This document shows, piece after piece, positions 1 through 7,078 of a stretch of DNA of 9,463 nt; position 1 is the first letter of the stretch; every line of letters starts with the position of its first letter. A program made the position numbers and the translations under genes. The DNA comes from Desulfuromonadales bacterium C00003068 (lineage in GTDB: Bacteria > Desulfobacterota > Desulfuromonadia > Desulfuromonadales > Desulfuromonadaceae): assembly GCA_001751155.1 (NCBI GenBank), contig MAXR01000376.1, forward strand, positions 1 to 9,463. Direction: 5' to 3'. The notes beneath the pieces are model-generated. The model was not told the origin of the DNA. It saw only the letters and a list, made by a program, of their open reading frames with translations, and searched no databases.

Positions 1-1
1 G

Positions 2-2248
2 GTTAGCGATGACCAGCAACGCTGTGACCAACAGCTGGTGCAGGTGGAAAAGTTGCATGACGATGGCGAGCGAGAGCGACAAGCGCTTCAAGGCCAACAG
101 CAAAAGCAGCTAGCAACGTTGCAACAACTTCGTGCCGATTTAGAGCAGTGTCGTAATCGTTATCTGCGCTGTAGCTCACATGTTGACTCCCTTGAGGAGC
201 TCAATGCGACACGGGTTGGTTGCCTTAGCGGAATAAAAGAGGTTCTGAATCACCCCGAATTAGGCCAATTGTTTGGCAACACCTTAGCTGATGATCTTCA
301 GGTTGCCGCTGGCTACGACAAAGCCGTTGCTGCCGTTCTTGGTGATCAATTACATGGCCTGCCGTTGGACAATGTTGCCGCGTTGCAAGCGGTCGATGAC
401 GCTATACCGACTGATCTGGCCTGTTTGTTTCAGCTCTCGCGCAACATACAATCGCCAGCATTTACCCAAGGAGTTCCGTTAATCGATTTAATCAATACTT
501 CGGCGACCATGGCTCCCTTTTGGGCGACATTGGTTCAGGGGTGTTTTTGTGTTGAAAGTTTATCTCCCTTTATGGAGGAAAATCTCCCCGTTGGTGTCAC
601 TCTTGTGACTCGCGAAGGGGAGCAGCTTGATTGGCACGGTCGTTTTGTGCGTGGTGATGGCACGACGGAATCTCATCAAGTGTTAAAAAATAAACGCCGC
701 CTAGATGAGCTACGGGTGCAAGTTATTGCTCTCAAAGACCAATTATCGCAATTGACGGCGGAAGAGGTTGATTTGTCCGCTAGTGTTGGGCTGCGCCAGA
801 CTGAAATTCACGAACTTGAGAAGACTCAGCACCGTCGTCAGATGAGCGTTGAGGAGTTGGTTCGTGAACAAGCACGTTGCAAACAGGAGCTTGATCGGTG
901 GCGTGAACGAAGTGAGGTTTTGACCTTTGAACTCGAGCAAGGTGGCGACGAGGAGCACGTGTTGCTTAGTGAAAAACAGCGCGCATTGACAGCTGTTCAG
1001 CAGCTAGAGCAACAGAATGTTGGTGATGACGTACAGGTTAAGGAGTTGGAGCTGTGTTGGCAAGAGTGTGTTGATCTCTTGAAGCAGGAACAGCTGCAAC
1101 TGACTCAAATTCAAGTACAGATTGCACAAGTGGGGGAGCGAGCGCGTTCGTTTGAGCAAGAAATTCAACGGGAACAGGGCGCGGCTCTCGGTCAGCAGCA
1201 GCGTAAAGCAAAGCTGCAGCAACGAATCGCCGAGGTGACGAAGCAGCAAGTCGAGCTTGTCGCACAGCGAGAAGGCCACGATCAGCGGTTACAGGTGTTA
1301 ATGGCATACCGTCAACAGGAGTTGGAACAGCTTGCTGGTTTAAAAGAGAAGGCCGGTACTGCCGCAGCAATTGTTGAAGAGGGTGAACAAGCGATTAAAC
1401 TGAGCCGTTTGACTGCACAGCGTCAACATGAACAGCACAGCGTTGTCAAAATGTCGGTACAGCAGTGCCACCTCGATCGCGATCATCTACGCCAAGGGGT
1501 GCTGGCCACGTACCGTATTGACTTTAGTGTCAGTGATGAACATCTTGATCTCATCGCCGCTAAACAAATCCCTGTCGATGCTGAAAATAAACTGGCGCGA
1601 TTACGTGAGCGTCTTGGTACTTATGGCGAGGTCAACTTGATGGCGATTGAAGAGTTTAATGCTCTTGAGGAGCGCTATACGTTTTTGACGGACCAACGCG
1701 ATGATTTACAGCGGTCTATCGATGATCTGCACGCGGCGATTAGTCAGATTAATCGTACTACTCGTCGCCGCTTTAAAGAGGCCTTTGAGCAAGTGAATGC
1801 GAAGTTTCAAGAAGTTTTCCCGCGACTGTTCGTTGGTGGCGTGGCGTCCCTATCGTTGACAGATGAGGGCGATCTGTTGGAAAGTGGTATTGAGATTGTC
1901 GCTCAACCGCCAGGGAAGAAGTTGCAAAATGTTAGTTTGTTGTCTGGCGGCGAGAAGGCATTGACGGCTGTTGCGTTGATTTTTGCAATATTTTTGATAA
2001 AACCGTCACCTTTCTGTATTCTTGATGAGGTTGATGCGCCACTGGATGATGCAAATATCGGTCGCTTTAACGAAATGGTTCAAGAGATGTCCCGTGCGTC
2101 ACAGTTTATGATCATCACCCATAATACCCGAACAATGGAGATCGCTGATACGCTTTTTGGTGTAACAATGGAGGATCCGGGAGTTTCGAACCTTGTTGCG
2201 GTACGTATTGGTGATTTCGTCTCAGAATCGTCGTTAAGGAGCAATTAG
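2..2248 (+). CDS. smc: Chromosome segregation protein SMC, C-terminal part (5' end outside window)
   Basis: SMC is the ATPase of the SMC-ScpAB condensin, which organises and resolves bacterial chromosomes. The frame is open to the left edge, so the first ATP-binding half and first coiled-coil arm are missing; 748 residues remain of a protein usually near 1150-1200. In order: the end of the first coiled coil, the hinge (about nt 200-660, including LADDLQVAAGYDKAVAAVLG), a Gln/Glu-rich returning coiled coil (about nt 670-1740), and the C-terminal ABC head. The head has the signature LSGGEK (nt 1940-1957), Walker B CILDEVD (Asp at 2024, Glu at 2027), D-loop APLDDAN and H-loop IITHN. All C-terminal catalytic elements are present, so nothing suggests a pseudogene. 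The hinge lacks the common GRATFLPL-like phrase but keeps its overall pattern. Domain order and the ending VTMEDPGVSNLVAVRI exclude RecN and MukB. Confidence 0.96.
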   Translation, partial: VSDDQQRCDQQLVQVEKLHDDGERERQALQGQQQKQLATLQQLRADLEQCRNRYLRCSSHVDSLEELNATRVGCLSGIKEVLNHPELGQLFGNTLADDLQVAAGYDKAVAAVLGDQLHGLPLDNVAALQAVDDAIPTDLACLFQLSRNIQSPAFTQGVPLIDLINTSATMAPFWATLVQGCFCVESLSPFMEENLPVGVTLVTREGEQLDWHGRFVRGDGTTESHQVLKNKRRLDELRVQVIALKDQLSQLTAEEVDLSASVGLRQTEIHELEKTQHRRQMSVEELVREQARCKQELDRWRERSEVLTFELEQGGDEEHVLLSEKQRALTAVQQLEQQNVGDDVQVKELELCWQECVDLLKQEQLQLTQIQVQIAQVGERARSFEQEIQREQGAALGQQQRKAKLQQRIAEVTKQQVELVAQREGHDQRLQVLMAYRQQELEQLAGLKEKAGTAAAIVEEGEQAIKLSRLTAQRQHEQHSVVKMSVQQCHLDRDHLRQGVLATYRIDFSVSDEHLDLIAAKQIPVDAENKLARLRERLGTYGEVNLMAIEEFNALEERYTFLTDQRDDLQRSIDDLHAAISQINRTTRRRFKEAFEQVNAKFQEVFPRLFVGGVASLSLTDEGDLLESGIEIVAQPPGKKLQNVSLLSGGEKALTAVALIFAIFLIKPSPFCILDEVDAPLDDANIGRFNEMVQEMSRASQFMIITHNTRTMEIADTLFGVTMEDPGVSNLVAVRIGDFVSESSLRSN

Positions 2249-2283
2249 ACTAAGTAATGTCTATATCTATTTTATTTTCGTAT

Positions 2284-2307
2284 TGGCTTGAAGATCAGGG
2301 TAAGCCA
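2284..2307 (+). repeat. Inverted repeat upstream of the roadblock gene
   Basis: TGGCTT (2284-2289) and AAGCCA (2302-2307) form a perfect 6-bp inverted repeat with a 12-nt spacer. G-T pairs could extend it by one on each side (2283/2308 and 2290/2301). It lies 20 nt before the ATG of the roadblock gene and is not followed by a T run, so it is not a standard terminator. It could be a weak operator or an mRNA hairpin; chance is also possible at this length. Confidence 0.3.
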
Positions 2308-2326
2308 GAGTGGGATATAATAAATT

Positions 2327-2689
2327 ATGCCGTTTAAAAAAGTTTTAGCTGAACTCGTCGAAACCAAGCTCGGTGTCTGTAGTGCTATTATTGCCGATTG
2401 GGATGGTGAGGCTGTTGATTGGTTGTCCTCTGGTTTGTGTGATGACGACTTGAAGGTCTTTGGAGCTCATTTAGGCATTGTGCTCAGTCAGCTGTATGGT
2501 ATCGTCGATCGTGAGCAGGCTGGTGCTGTTGAAGAGATTGTGATTCGAACAGATCGTGCAGATTGGTTTGTTTTTCCGATTACATCGGAGTACTATCTTG
2601 CGGTTGCAGCGTCACAGGCAGGGCATCGGGCTGAAATCTGTACCATCGCTCATCGATGTGTTCGTTTGTTGCAGGCTGAATTTGTGTGA
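2327..2689 (+). CDS. Roadblock/LC7 domain protein (MglB-like)
   Basis: This 120-residue soluble protein is a single roadblock/LC7 fold. Members of this family dimerise and often act as partners or GAPs of small Ras-like GTPases (MglB for MglA) or as scaffolds. Support comes from the alternating pattern: an N-terminal helix, strand-turn VCSAIIADWDGEAV (17-30), central helix FGAHLGIVLSQLYG (45-58), strands EEIVIRT (69-75) and WFVFPITSEYYLAVAAS (80-96), and a C-terminal helix ending in LLQAEFV. No signal peptide or membrane segment is visible. No MglA-type GTPase is in the window, so the partner is unknown. The gene lies 78 nt after smc and 85 nt before ftsY, same strand. The ATG at 2327 is the first start in frame but has only a weak ribosome site (GGGA at 2312-2315). 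The family call rests on pattern recognition and the cellular role is not known. Confidence 0.7.
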   Translation: MPFKKVLAELVETKLGVCSAIIADWDGEAVDWLSSGLCDDDLKVFGAHLGIVLSQLYGIVDREQAGAVEEIVIRTDRADWFVFPITSEYYLAVAASQAGHRAEICTIAHRCVRLLQAEFV

Positions 2690-2709
2690 AGCACACAGCT
2701 GACGTGTGC
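2683..2709 (+). repeat. Two mutually exclusive hairpins at the 3' end of the roadblock gene
   Basis: TGTGTG (2683-2688) and CACACA (2692-2697) form a 6-bp hairpin with loop AAG across the stop codon (TGA, 2687-2689). GCACAC (2691-2696) can instead pair with GTGTGC (2704-2709) around the loop AGCTGAC. The two structures share the CACAC arm and cannot form together. Neither is followed by a T run. Whether this is a processing site, a weak pause or an accident of GT/CA-rich sequence cannot be told from one genome. Confidence 0.4.
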
Positions 2710-2729
2710 GGTGATGCTATTAAGTTCGT

Positions 2730-2757
2730 TTGTTAAAATTCCACCTTTAAATAATAG
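2730..2757 (+). promoter_or_regulatory. Possible weak promoter for ftsY
   Basis: TTGTTA (2730-2735) and TAATAG (2752-2757) are separated by 16 nt and lie just upstream of the ftsY ATG at 2775. Each hexamer departs from consensus and the area is AT-rich, so this is a tentative call. The 85-nt gap after the roadblock gene would allow a separate ftsY promoter. Confidence 0.25.
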
Positions 2758-2774
2758 TCAGGGTAATAAGTACT

Positions 2775-4052
2775 ATGCAGTGGTCTAAACTAATGGAACA
2801 AATTTATCAATTTTTGGGATCAATCGCACAATTGGCTACCGAAGGATTGGCGTATTTGTCCGTTCTCGGTGAGCAAGTGTTGCAGTTTGTCCTAAATCTA
2901 TTAGGTCAAATGGGGGTTCCTGAGTCGCAGCGCCTGATGGTGGCCTACGCAGCTTGTTATGCTGTCGTCACCCTGTTGTTACTGTTCCTTGTTTGGCGCA
3001 TGATCCGTCGTCGAATCCGTCCACGGAAAAAAGCTGAGGTTGAGAAGCGCGATGAAGATATCGCTGCCGATTCTACTCCGGCAGAGATGCCAACGGTTGC
3101 CGAGCCTGAAGTTGTCACCGTTGAAGTGCCGACTTTATCGCTTTTTGAGCGGATGAAGGCAGGTTTGTCTAAAACACAAAGTGCCCTGCTGGGCCGTGTC
3201 GATGCCCTGTTTAGTTCCTCATCTGCCGTCGATGCTGACTTCCTTGAAGAGCTTGAAGAGATTCTCATTACCGCAGATTTTGGTATGAAAACAACCCAGC
3301 TTTTGCTTATTGCATTCAAGCAACGCGTCGCCGACGAAAAGACCGAAGGTGCTGCACAGCTAAGAATCATTCTCAAGGAGGAGGTTCTCCGCTTAATGAC
3401 TTTGAATGTTGCTCCTCTCGATATTGAGCGAGATGGGCCATTTGTTTTATTAGTCATTGGTGTCAACGGTGTAGGTAAAACCACCACGATTGGCAAACTG
3501 GCGCAACAATATACCCAGCAAGGGAAAAAAGTTATTTTAGGGGCTGCCGACACCTTTCGTGCTGCTGCTGCCGATCAACTGTCGGTTTGGGGTGAGCGAG
3601 CAGGTGTGACGGTCATTCGCCATGAAGAGGGCTCTGATCCGGCGGCGGTGGCCTTTGATTCTGTTAAAGCCGCTGTGGCTCGTAATGCGGATATTCTTAT
3701 CCTCGATACGGCGGGTCGCTTACACAACAAGGTAAACTTGATGGAGGAGATGAAGAAAATTCATCGAGTCATGGGCAGAGAGATCCCTCAGGCTCCGCAT
3801 GAAACGCTTTTAGTTCTTGATGCAACGACAGGGCAGAATGCTCTTGTGCAGGCGCGCTTGTTTAAAGAGGCGGTAGGGATTACTGGTATTGCTATTACTA
3901 AGCTCGATGGAACTGCAAAGGGGGGGATGGCTGTCGCGATTGGAGCTGAACTTAACCTTCCCGTTCGCTTTATTGGTATTGGCGAGGGAATTGACGATTT
4001 ACGGCCGTTTGATCCTGAAATGTTTGTTGATGCACTCTTTGAAAATCATTAA
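2775..4052 (+). CDS. ftsY: Signal recognition particle receptor FtsY, with N-terminal membrane segment
   Basis: FtsY is the SRP receptor GTPase. It pairs with Ffh at the membrane and hands ribosome-nascent chain complexes to the translocon. The 425 residues show an N-terminal hydrophobic/amphipathic region (about 9-48), a transmembrane stretch (LMVAYAACYAVVTLLLLFLV, 54-73), a basic cluster RRRIRPRKK (78-86), an acidic linker (about 87-118), an N domain starting near LFERMKAGLSKT (123-134), and the NG GTPase domain. GTPase motifs are G1 GVNGVGKTT (229-237), the G2/insertion-box region with DTFRAAAADQL, G3 DTAGR (311-315), G4 TKLD (375-378) and the closing GIGEGIDDLRPF. Ffh is excluded because no Met-rich M domain follows. 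The ATG at 2775 has only a modest GGG-type ribosome site about 11 nt upstream; Met7 is an alternative start and would not remove the membrane segment. Confidence 0.97.
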   Translation: MQWSKLMEQIYQFLGSIAQLATEGLAYLSVLGEQVLQFVLNLLGQMGVPESQRLMVAYAACYAVVTLLLLFLVWRMIRRRIRPRKKAEVEKRDEDIAADSTPAEMPTVAEPEVVTVEVPTLSLFERMKAGLSKTQSALLGRVDALFSSSSAVDADFLEELEEILITADFGMKTTQLLLIAFKQRVADEKTEGAAQLRIILKEEVLRLMTLNVAPLDIERDGPFVLLVIGVNGVGKTTTIGKLAQQYTQQGKKVILGAADTFRAAAADQLSVWGERAGVTVIRHEEGSDPAAVAFDSVKAAVARNADILILDTAGRLHNKVNLMEEMKKIHRVMGREIPQAPHETLLVLDATTGQNALVQARLFKEAVGITGIAITKLDGTAKGGMAVAIGAELNLPVRFIGIGEGIDDLRPFDPEMFVDALFENH

Positions 4053-4057
4053 GCTTC

Positions 4058-4086
4058 TTGACATTTGATAGAGCTTTACATACTCT
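4058..4086 (+). promoter_or_regulatory. Sigma-70-type promoter for zapB-zapA
   Basis: A perfect -35 hexamer TTGACA (4058-4063) is followed, after exactly 17 nt, by TACTCT (4081-4086), which keeps the T-A...T positions of the -10 consensus. Transcription would start near 4093, about 18 nt before the zapB-like ATG at 4111. The -35 lies inside a small inverted repeat, AAGCT (4051-4055) and AGCTT (4072-4076). The site starts 6 nt after the ftsY stop and would let the division genes be expressed separately from ftsY. Confidence 0.55.
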
Positions 4087-4110
4087 CACGCTAATATCGG
4101 ATAAATAGCT

Positions 4111-4302
4111 ATGGATTTGGATATTTTAGTCCGCCTTGAGCAAAAAATAGATCAACTGGTGCAGCAAAAGCAACAGTTAGAGAATGATTGTCAACGCCTG
4201 AATGAGGAGAAAAGTCTTCTAGTTCAGGAAAAAGATTTTATCGGTCAAGAGATAGACCGAATATTGAGTCGACTCGATTCACTCGATCAGGAGACCTCTT
4301 GA
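4111..4302 (+). CDS. zapB: ZapB-like coiled-coil cell division protein
   Basis: This 63-residue protein is almost entirely one coiled coil (about residues 3-60), with leucine/isoleucine heptads broken by Gln, Glu and Lys. That architecture matches ZapB, the small coiled-coil protein that joins ZapA and stabilises the Z ring in gammaproteobacteria. No catalytic motif, signal or membrane segment is present. Its best support is context: it overlaps the zapA start by 4 nt (TTGA), so the two are translationally coupled and probably made in proportion. Low-complexity coiled coils are hard to assign by sequence alone, so true orthology to E. coli ZapB is uncertain; 'ZapA-associated coiled-coil protein' is the safe reading. 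The ribosome site is weak (GGA about 9 nt upstream of the ATG). Confidence 0.72.
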   Translation: MDLDILVRLEQKIDQLVQQKQQLENDCQRLNEEKSLLVQEKDFIGQEIDRILSRLDSLDQETS

Positions 4303-4586
4303 AACAAAGCGTTCAAGTGACGATACTGGGGCAGCAATACTCGATTCGAAGTTCTCGCCCAATAGATGAGGTGCAGAAAGTTGCCGCCTTCGTCGATGCG
4401 AGAATTGCCGAAGTTCTGGCCAGTGGTGCGACTGCAAATACCATGAACGCAGCTGTTTTAGCTTTTTTGAACGTTGCCGGCTCGTATCTTGAACTTAATA
4501 ATCACGTTGATGAATCACAGCAGATTACAGATGAATTACTCAGGTTGGACGATAAATTATCCGCAGCATTAACAGTTGAACGCTAA
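4299..4586 (+). CDS. zapA: Cell division protein ZapA
   Basis: ZapA binds FtsZ and promotes bundling of protofilaments in the cytoplasmic Z ring. The 95 residues match the family length and layout. An N-terminal beta part opens with VQVTILGQQYSIRS (5-18), followed by the helix PIDEVQKVAAFVDARIAEVL (21-40), then the motif NTMNAAVLAFLNVAGSYLEL (47-66), and a C-terminal coiled-coil helix to the end. The start is a TTG at 4299 inside the TTGA overlap with the upstream zapB-like gene. It is supported by AGGAGA at 4289-4294 and by the protein beginning right at the conserved first strand. Rare TTG initiation plus stop-start overlap suggests dosage set by coupling. Confidence 0.92.
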   Translation: MKQSVQVTILGQQYSIRSSRPIDEVQKVAAFVDARIAEVLASGATANTMNAAVLAFLNVAGSYLELNNHVDESQQITDELLRLDDKLSAALTVER

Positions 4587-4650
4587 TACTGACGTGTTGT
4601 GAAAGCCACTAGTTTACGATTGCAGGATCGGGACATGGCGAACGGATTAA

Positions 4651-4850
4651 TATAAATTGAATAGGTGTGGTGATTGTACATTGTCGCCATGCTTGATAGT
4701 CAACATTCTTTTTCGCTTTCATCGAGCTTCAATGAAGCTCCCATGTCTTCGCTTGGTAACGACTTATGTACGGTTCTTTCGTGCGGGTTGCCACCTTTCT
4801 CCATTCTTGTTCTCGATTTCCGTTGAATATTTTGTCTTGATTATACTGTG
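4651..4850 (+). ncRNA. Candidate structured RNA, possibly 6S RNA (ssrS), between zapA and fau
   Basis: The 309-nt gap between zapA and the 5-FCL gene has no convincing protein gene, and in many proteobacteria this exact gap holds 6S RNA, the RNA that binds sigma-70 RNA polymerase. Seen here: GTACAT (4676-4681) pairs with ATGTAC (4766-4771). Next to it GTCG (4683-4686) pairs with CGAC (4760-4763). AGGTG (4663-4667) pairs with CACCT (4792-4796), leaving an asymmetric internal loop. GAGCTTC (4724-4730) and GAAGCTC (4734-4740) form a perfect 7-bp hairpin with loop AAT. A TATAAA (4651-4656) lies about 7 nt before AGGTG, though its -35 is poor (GGGACA, 15-nt spacer). The long single-stranded region between the stems recalls the 6S bubble, but the apical stem is shorter than usual and I cannot confirm the family. 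Boundaries are approximate. Confidence 0.45.
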
Positions 4851-4895
4851 GGCTGCATCGCGGCGTGAAGCGTGTTGCCTCATTTGGGGTTGTTT

Positions 4896-5468
4896 ATGCC
4901 AAAAAGGCGTATTCGTCGTTCGCAAATTATGATGCGTGAGCAGTTAACTGCGCAGCAAAGAGCTGATTTGAGTCGCAGGGCCCAGTCAGTGCTCGTTCAG
5001 CAAGCATGGTTTATTGAGGCGAAGCTGATCGCACTCTACTCATCAATTCGGAATGAAGTGGACACCCAGCAGGTGTTTGAAACGGCGATCTCTTTAGGTA
5101 AACGGATTGTTTTTCCACGTATTGATGATGGTCAGATGGTTTTTGTTGAGGTTGAGTCGCAGAGTGACTTTTGTTTAGGTTCGTTTGGTGTTCTTGAGCC
5201 CGTCGGAGCGAAAGTTGTTCCAGTGTGTTGTATCGATTTGATTATTGTTCCAGGGGTAGCGTTTGATCGGAGTGGTTTTCGAATTGGTTTTGGTAAAGGG
5301 TATTACGATCAGGCTTTAGAGAATCGAGCATTGTCATGTCGACTGGCTGGCTTGGGTTATGCGTTTCAGTTGGAGGATAGTATTCCTCGTGAAGCTCATG
5401 ATGTCAGCCTCGATTGGTTGGTGACCGACCAAGAAATATTATGTTTTGACAGTGATGTTAACTTATAA
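4896..5468 (+). CDS. fau: 5-formyltetrahydrofolate cyclo-ligase
   Basis: This cytoplasmic enzyme (also called MTHFS or YgfA) uses ATP to convert 5-formyl-THF to 5,10-methenyl-THF, returning stored or dead-end folate to the one-carbon pool. The 190 residues match the family length. Evidence is the opening [20 protein letters not shown] (3-22), a typical first helix; [13 protein letters not shown] (45-57), the folate-site region; KRIVFPRI (69-76); and the hallmark [20 protein letters not shown] (116-135) running into YYD (136-138), the phosphate/ATP-binding loop; then [15 protein letters not shown] near the end. The frame is open back to a GTG at 4872, but ATG 4896 is preferred because the family helix begins there and GGGG lies 6-7 nt upstream. 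Its position after zapA mirrors the zapA-ssrS-ygfA order of E. coli. Confidence 0.95.
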   Translation: MPKRRIRRSQIMMREQLTAQQRADLSRRAQSVLVQQAWFIEAKLIALYSSIRNEVDTQQVFETAISLGKRIVFPRIDDGQMVFVEVESQSDFCLGSFGVLEPVGAKVVPVCCIDLIIVPGVAFDRSGFRIGFGKGYYDQALENRALSCRLAGLGYAFQLEDSIPREAHDVSLDWLVTDQEILCFDSDVNL

Positions 5469-5475
5469 CTCTTTA

Positions 5476-5487
5476 TGCGCTAGCGCA
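5476..5487. repeat. Perfect 12-bp palindrome next to the rny ribosome binding site
   Basis: TGCGCTAGCGCA is a perfect palindrome that ends where the strong ribosome site AGGAGGT (5487-5493) begins. As DNA it could bind a dimeric protein. As RNA it could fold into a 4-bp hairpin with loop CTAG directly beside the ribosome site. There is no T run. Function is unproven. Confidence 0.5.
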
Positions 5488-5497
5488 GGAGGTTTAC

Positions 5498-7060
5498 GTG
5501 AGTATAGAAATAGGAATTGTCCTTGTATTAATAGCGTTGGCAGGTGGAGCCGCTCTCGGAGCGTATGCACGCCGTCGTCTTGATGAATCACAAATGGGTA
5601 GTGCCGAACAACTGTCGGCTCAGTTGATTGAGACGGGCAAGAAAGAGGCGGAGACGCTTCGTAGGGAAGCTGAACTGCAGGCCAAAGATACCGTTCTTAA
5701 GGCCAAGTCTGAGTGGGAAGGCGAAGCGCGGGAATTGCGTCGCGAACTCCAGGGGCAGGAGAAAAGACTGATCCAGCGTGATGAGAATTTAGATCGTAAA
5801 GATCGCGTTCTTGAGGAGCGTGATACCGATGCCCAGGCTCGTGAAAAGCAACTGGCGCGGCAAGAATCATCAATTCAGGATCGAGAGGCCGAAGTTGAAG
5901 AGTTGGCTCTTCATCAAGCTGAGGAATTAGAGCGAGTTGCTAGCATGACATCTGAAGAGGCGCGTCAGCATCTGATGACGACCATGGAGAGTCAAGCGCG
6001 TCATGATGCGGCACGAGGCATTAAGCAAATTGAAGATGAGGCCCGTGAAACAGCTGACAAAAAATCGAAAGAGATCTTAGCGTTAGCCATTCAACGCTAT
6101 GCCGGCGACTATGTTGCTGAAAAAACAGTGAGTGTGGTGGCATTACCTTCAGATGAGATGAAGGGGCGTATTATCGGCCGTGAAGGACGTAATATCCGCG
6201 CAATCGAAGCTGCGACAGGTATTGATTTAATTATTGATGATACGCCTGAGGCGGTTATTATCTCTGGATTTAATCCTGTTCGCCGCGAGGTTGCCCGTTT
6301 AGCGTTGGAAAAATTGGTGACAGATGGCCGTATCCATCCTGCTCGCATTGAAGAGATTGTGCAAAAAGCGGAAGAGGATGTTAATCAGTCTATTCGTGAG
6401 TCGGGGGAACAGGCAACATTTGATGTCGGTGTTCACGGTATTCATGCTGAAGTGGTTAGGTTGATCGGGCGTTTAAAGTATCGTACCTCATATGGTCAAA
6501 ATATCTTGAAGCATTCACTTGAGGTTGCGTTTTTGTGCGGGGTGATGGCTTCAGAGCTTGGTATAAATGTTAAGCAGGCAAAGCGCGCGGGCCTGCTGCA
6601 TGACCTTGGTAAGGCGGTCGACCATGAAGTTGAGGGTTCTCATGCCATGATCGGTGCCGATCTTGCGCGTAAATATGGTGAATCAGCTGAAATTATTCAT
6701 GCAATTGCTGCCCACCATGAAGAGGAAAAACCCACGACAATTCTCGCCGTTCTTGTTCAGGCGGCTGATGCGCTGTCCGGTGCGCGACCAGGTGCGCGAC
6801 GTGAAATGCTCGAAACGTATGTTAAGCGCCTCGAAGAGCTAGAGAAAATTGGTACCTCATTCGCAGGAGTTGAGAGTTGTTATGCGATTCAGGCGGGTCG
6901 TGAGATTCGCGTGATGGTAAGTAGCGACCAAGTTTCAGATGCGCATTCGCACGTTCTTGCTCGTGATATTGCTCAGAAGATTGAGGGAGAGATGACCTAC
7001 CCAGGTCAAATTAAAGTCAATGTGATCCGAGAAACTCGCGCCATTGGTTATGCTAAATAG
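5498..7060 (+). CDS. rny: Ribonuclease Y
   Basis: RNase Y is a membrane-anchored endoribonuclease that starts decay and processing of many mRNAs. The 520 residues show the full family layout: an N-terminal membrane helix (about 4-24, rich in Ile/Val/Leu/Ala/Gly) followed by YARRR; a long charged coiled coil (about 28-205); a KH RNA-binding domain with [10 protein letters not shown] (223-232, GXXG loop at 227-230); an HD metal-dependent hydrolase domain with HD at 368-369 in [12 protein letters not shown] and AAHHEEEKP (His 406-407); and the C-terminal ending [14 protein letters not shown]. Length and motifs are complete. Translation starts at GTG 5498, five nt after a near-perfect AGGAGGT, so the N-terminus is well supported. 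The next gene, ymdB-like, is the partner found beside rny in Bacillus and others. The 18-nt gap suggests one operon. Confidence 0.97.
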   Translation: MSIEIGIVLVLIALAGGAALGAYARRRLDESQMGSAEQLSAQLIETGKKEAETLRREAELQAKDTVLKAKSEWEGEARELRRELQGQEKRLIQRDENLDRKDRVLEERDTDAQAREKQLARQESSIQDREAEVEELALHQAEELERVASMTSEEARQHLMTTMESQARHDAARGIKQIEDEARETADKKSKEILALAIQRYAGDYVAEKTVSVVALPSDEMKGRIIGREGRNIRAIEAATGIDLIIDDTPEAVIISGFNPVRREVARLALEKLVTDGRIHPARIEEIVQKAEEDVNQSIRESGEQATFDVGVHGIHAEVVRLIGRLKYRTSYGQNILKHSLEVAFLCGVMASELGINVKQAKRAGLLHDLGKAVDHEVEGSHAMIGADLARKYGESAEIIHAIAAHHEEEKPTTILAVLVQAADALSGARPGARREMLETYVKRLEELEKIGTSFAGVESCYAIQAGREIRVMVSSDQVSDAHSHVLARDIAQKIEGEMTYPGQIKVNVIRETRAIGYAK

Positions 7061-7078
7061 CTCTCTCAAGGAAACGCT

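Noticed and set aside
1004..1370. Minus-strand open frames inside smc
   Set aside because: These are opposite the Gln/Leu-rich coiled coil. Their Leu- or Ala/Arg-rich translations are the expected shadow of CAG/CTG-rich codons.
60..1450. CAG/CAA-rich repetitive look in smc
   Set aside because: This is the Gln-rich heptad coding of the SMC coiled coils, not a tandem DNA repeat or CRISPR.
2316..2321. Perfect TATAAT just before the roadblock ATG
   Set aside because: No acceptable -35 at 16-18 nt. The nearest, TTGAAG at 2288, is 22 nt away. A start here would also fall at or inside the coding region, so it is not called as a promoter.
2957..3553. 198-codon open frame on the minus strand inside ftsY
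   Set aside because: It lies wholly within the well-supported ftsY, is Ser/Arg/Thr-rich without domains, and reflects the codon bias of the sense gene.
4872..4895. Upstream GTG start for fau, adding 8 residues
   Set aside because: The extra residues lie before the usual first helix of the family. ATG 4896 has a plausible GGGG ribosome site and is the better start.
4657..4932. 91-codon open frame in the zapA-fau gap
   Set aside because: Its start (TTG) has no ribosome site, the predicted protein has no recognisable pattern and is rich in Cys, Phe and Leu like random frames, and it runs into fau in another frame. The region fits a structured RNA better.
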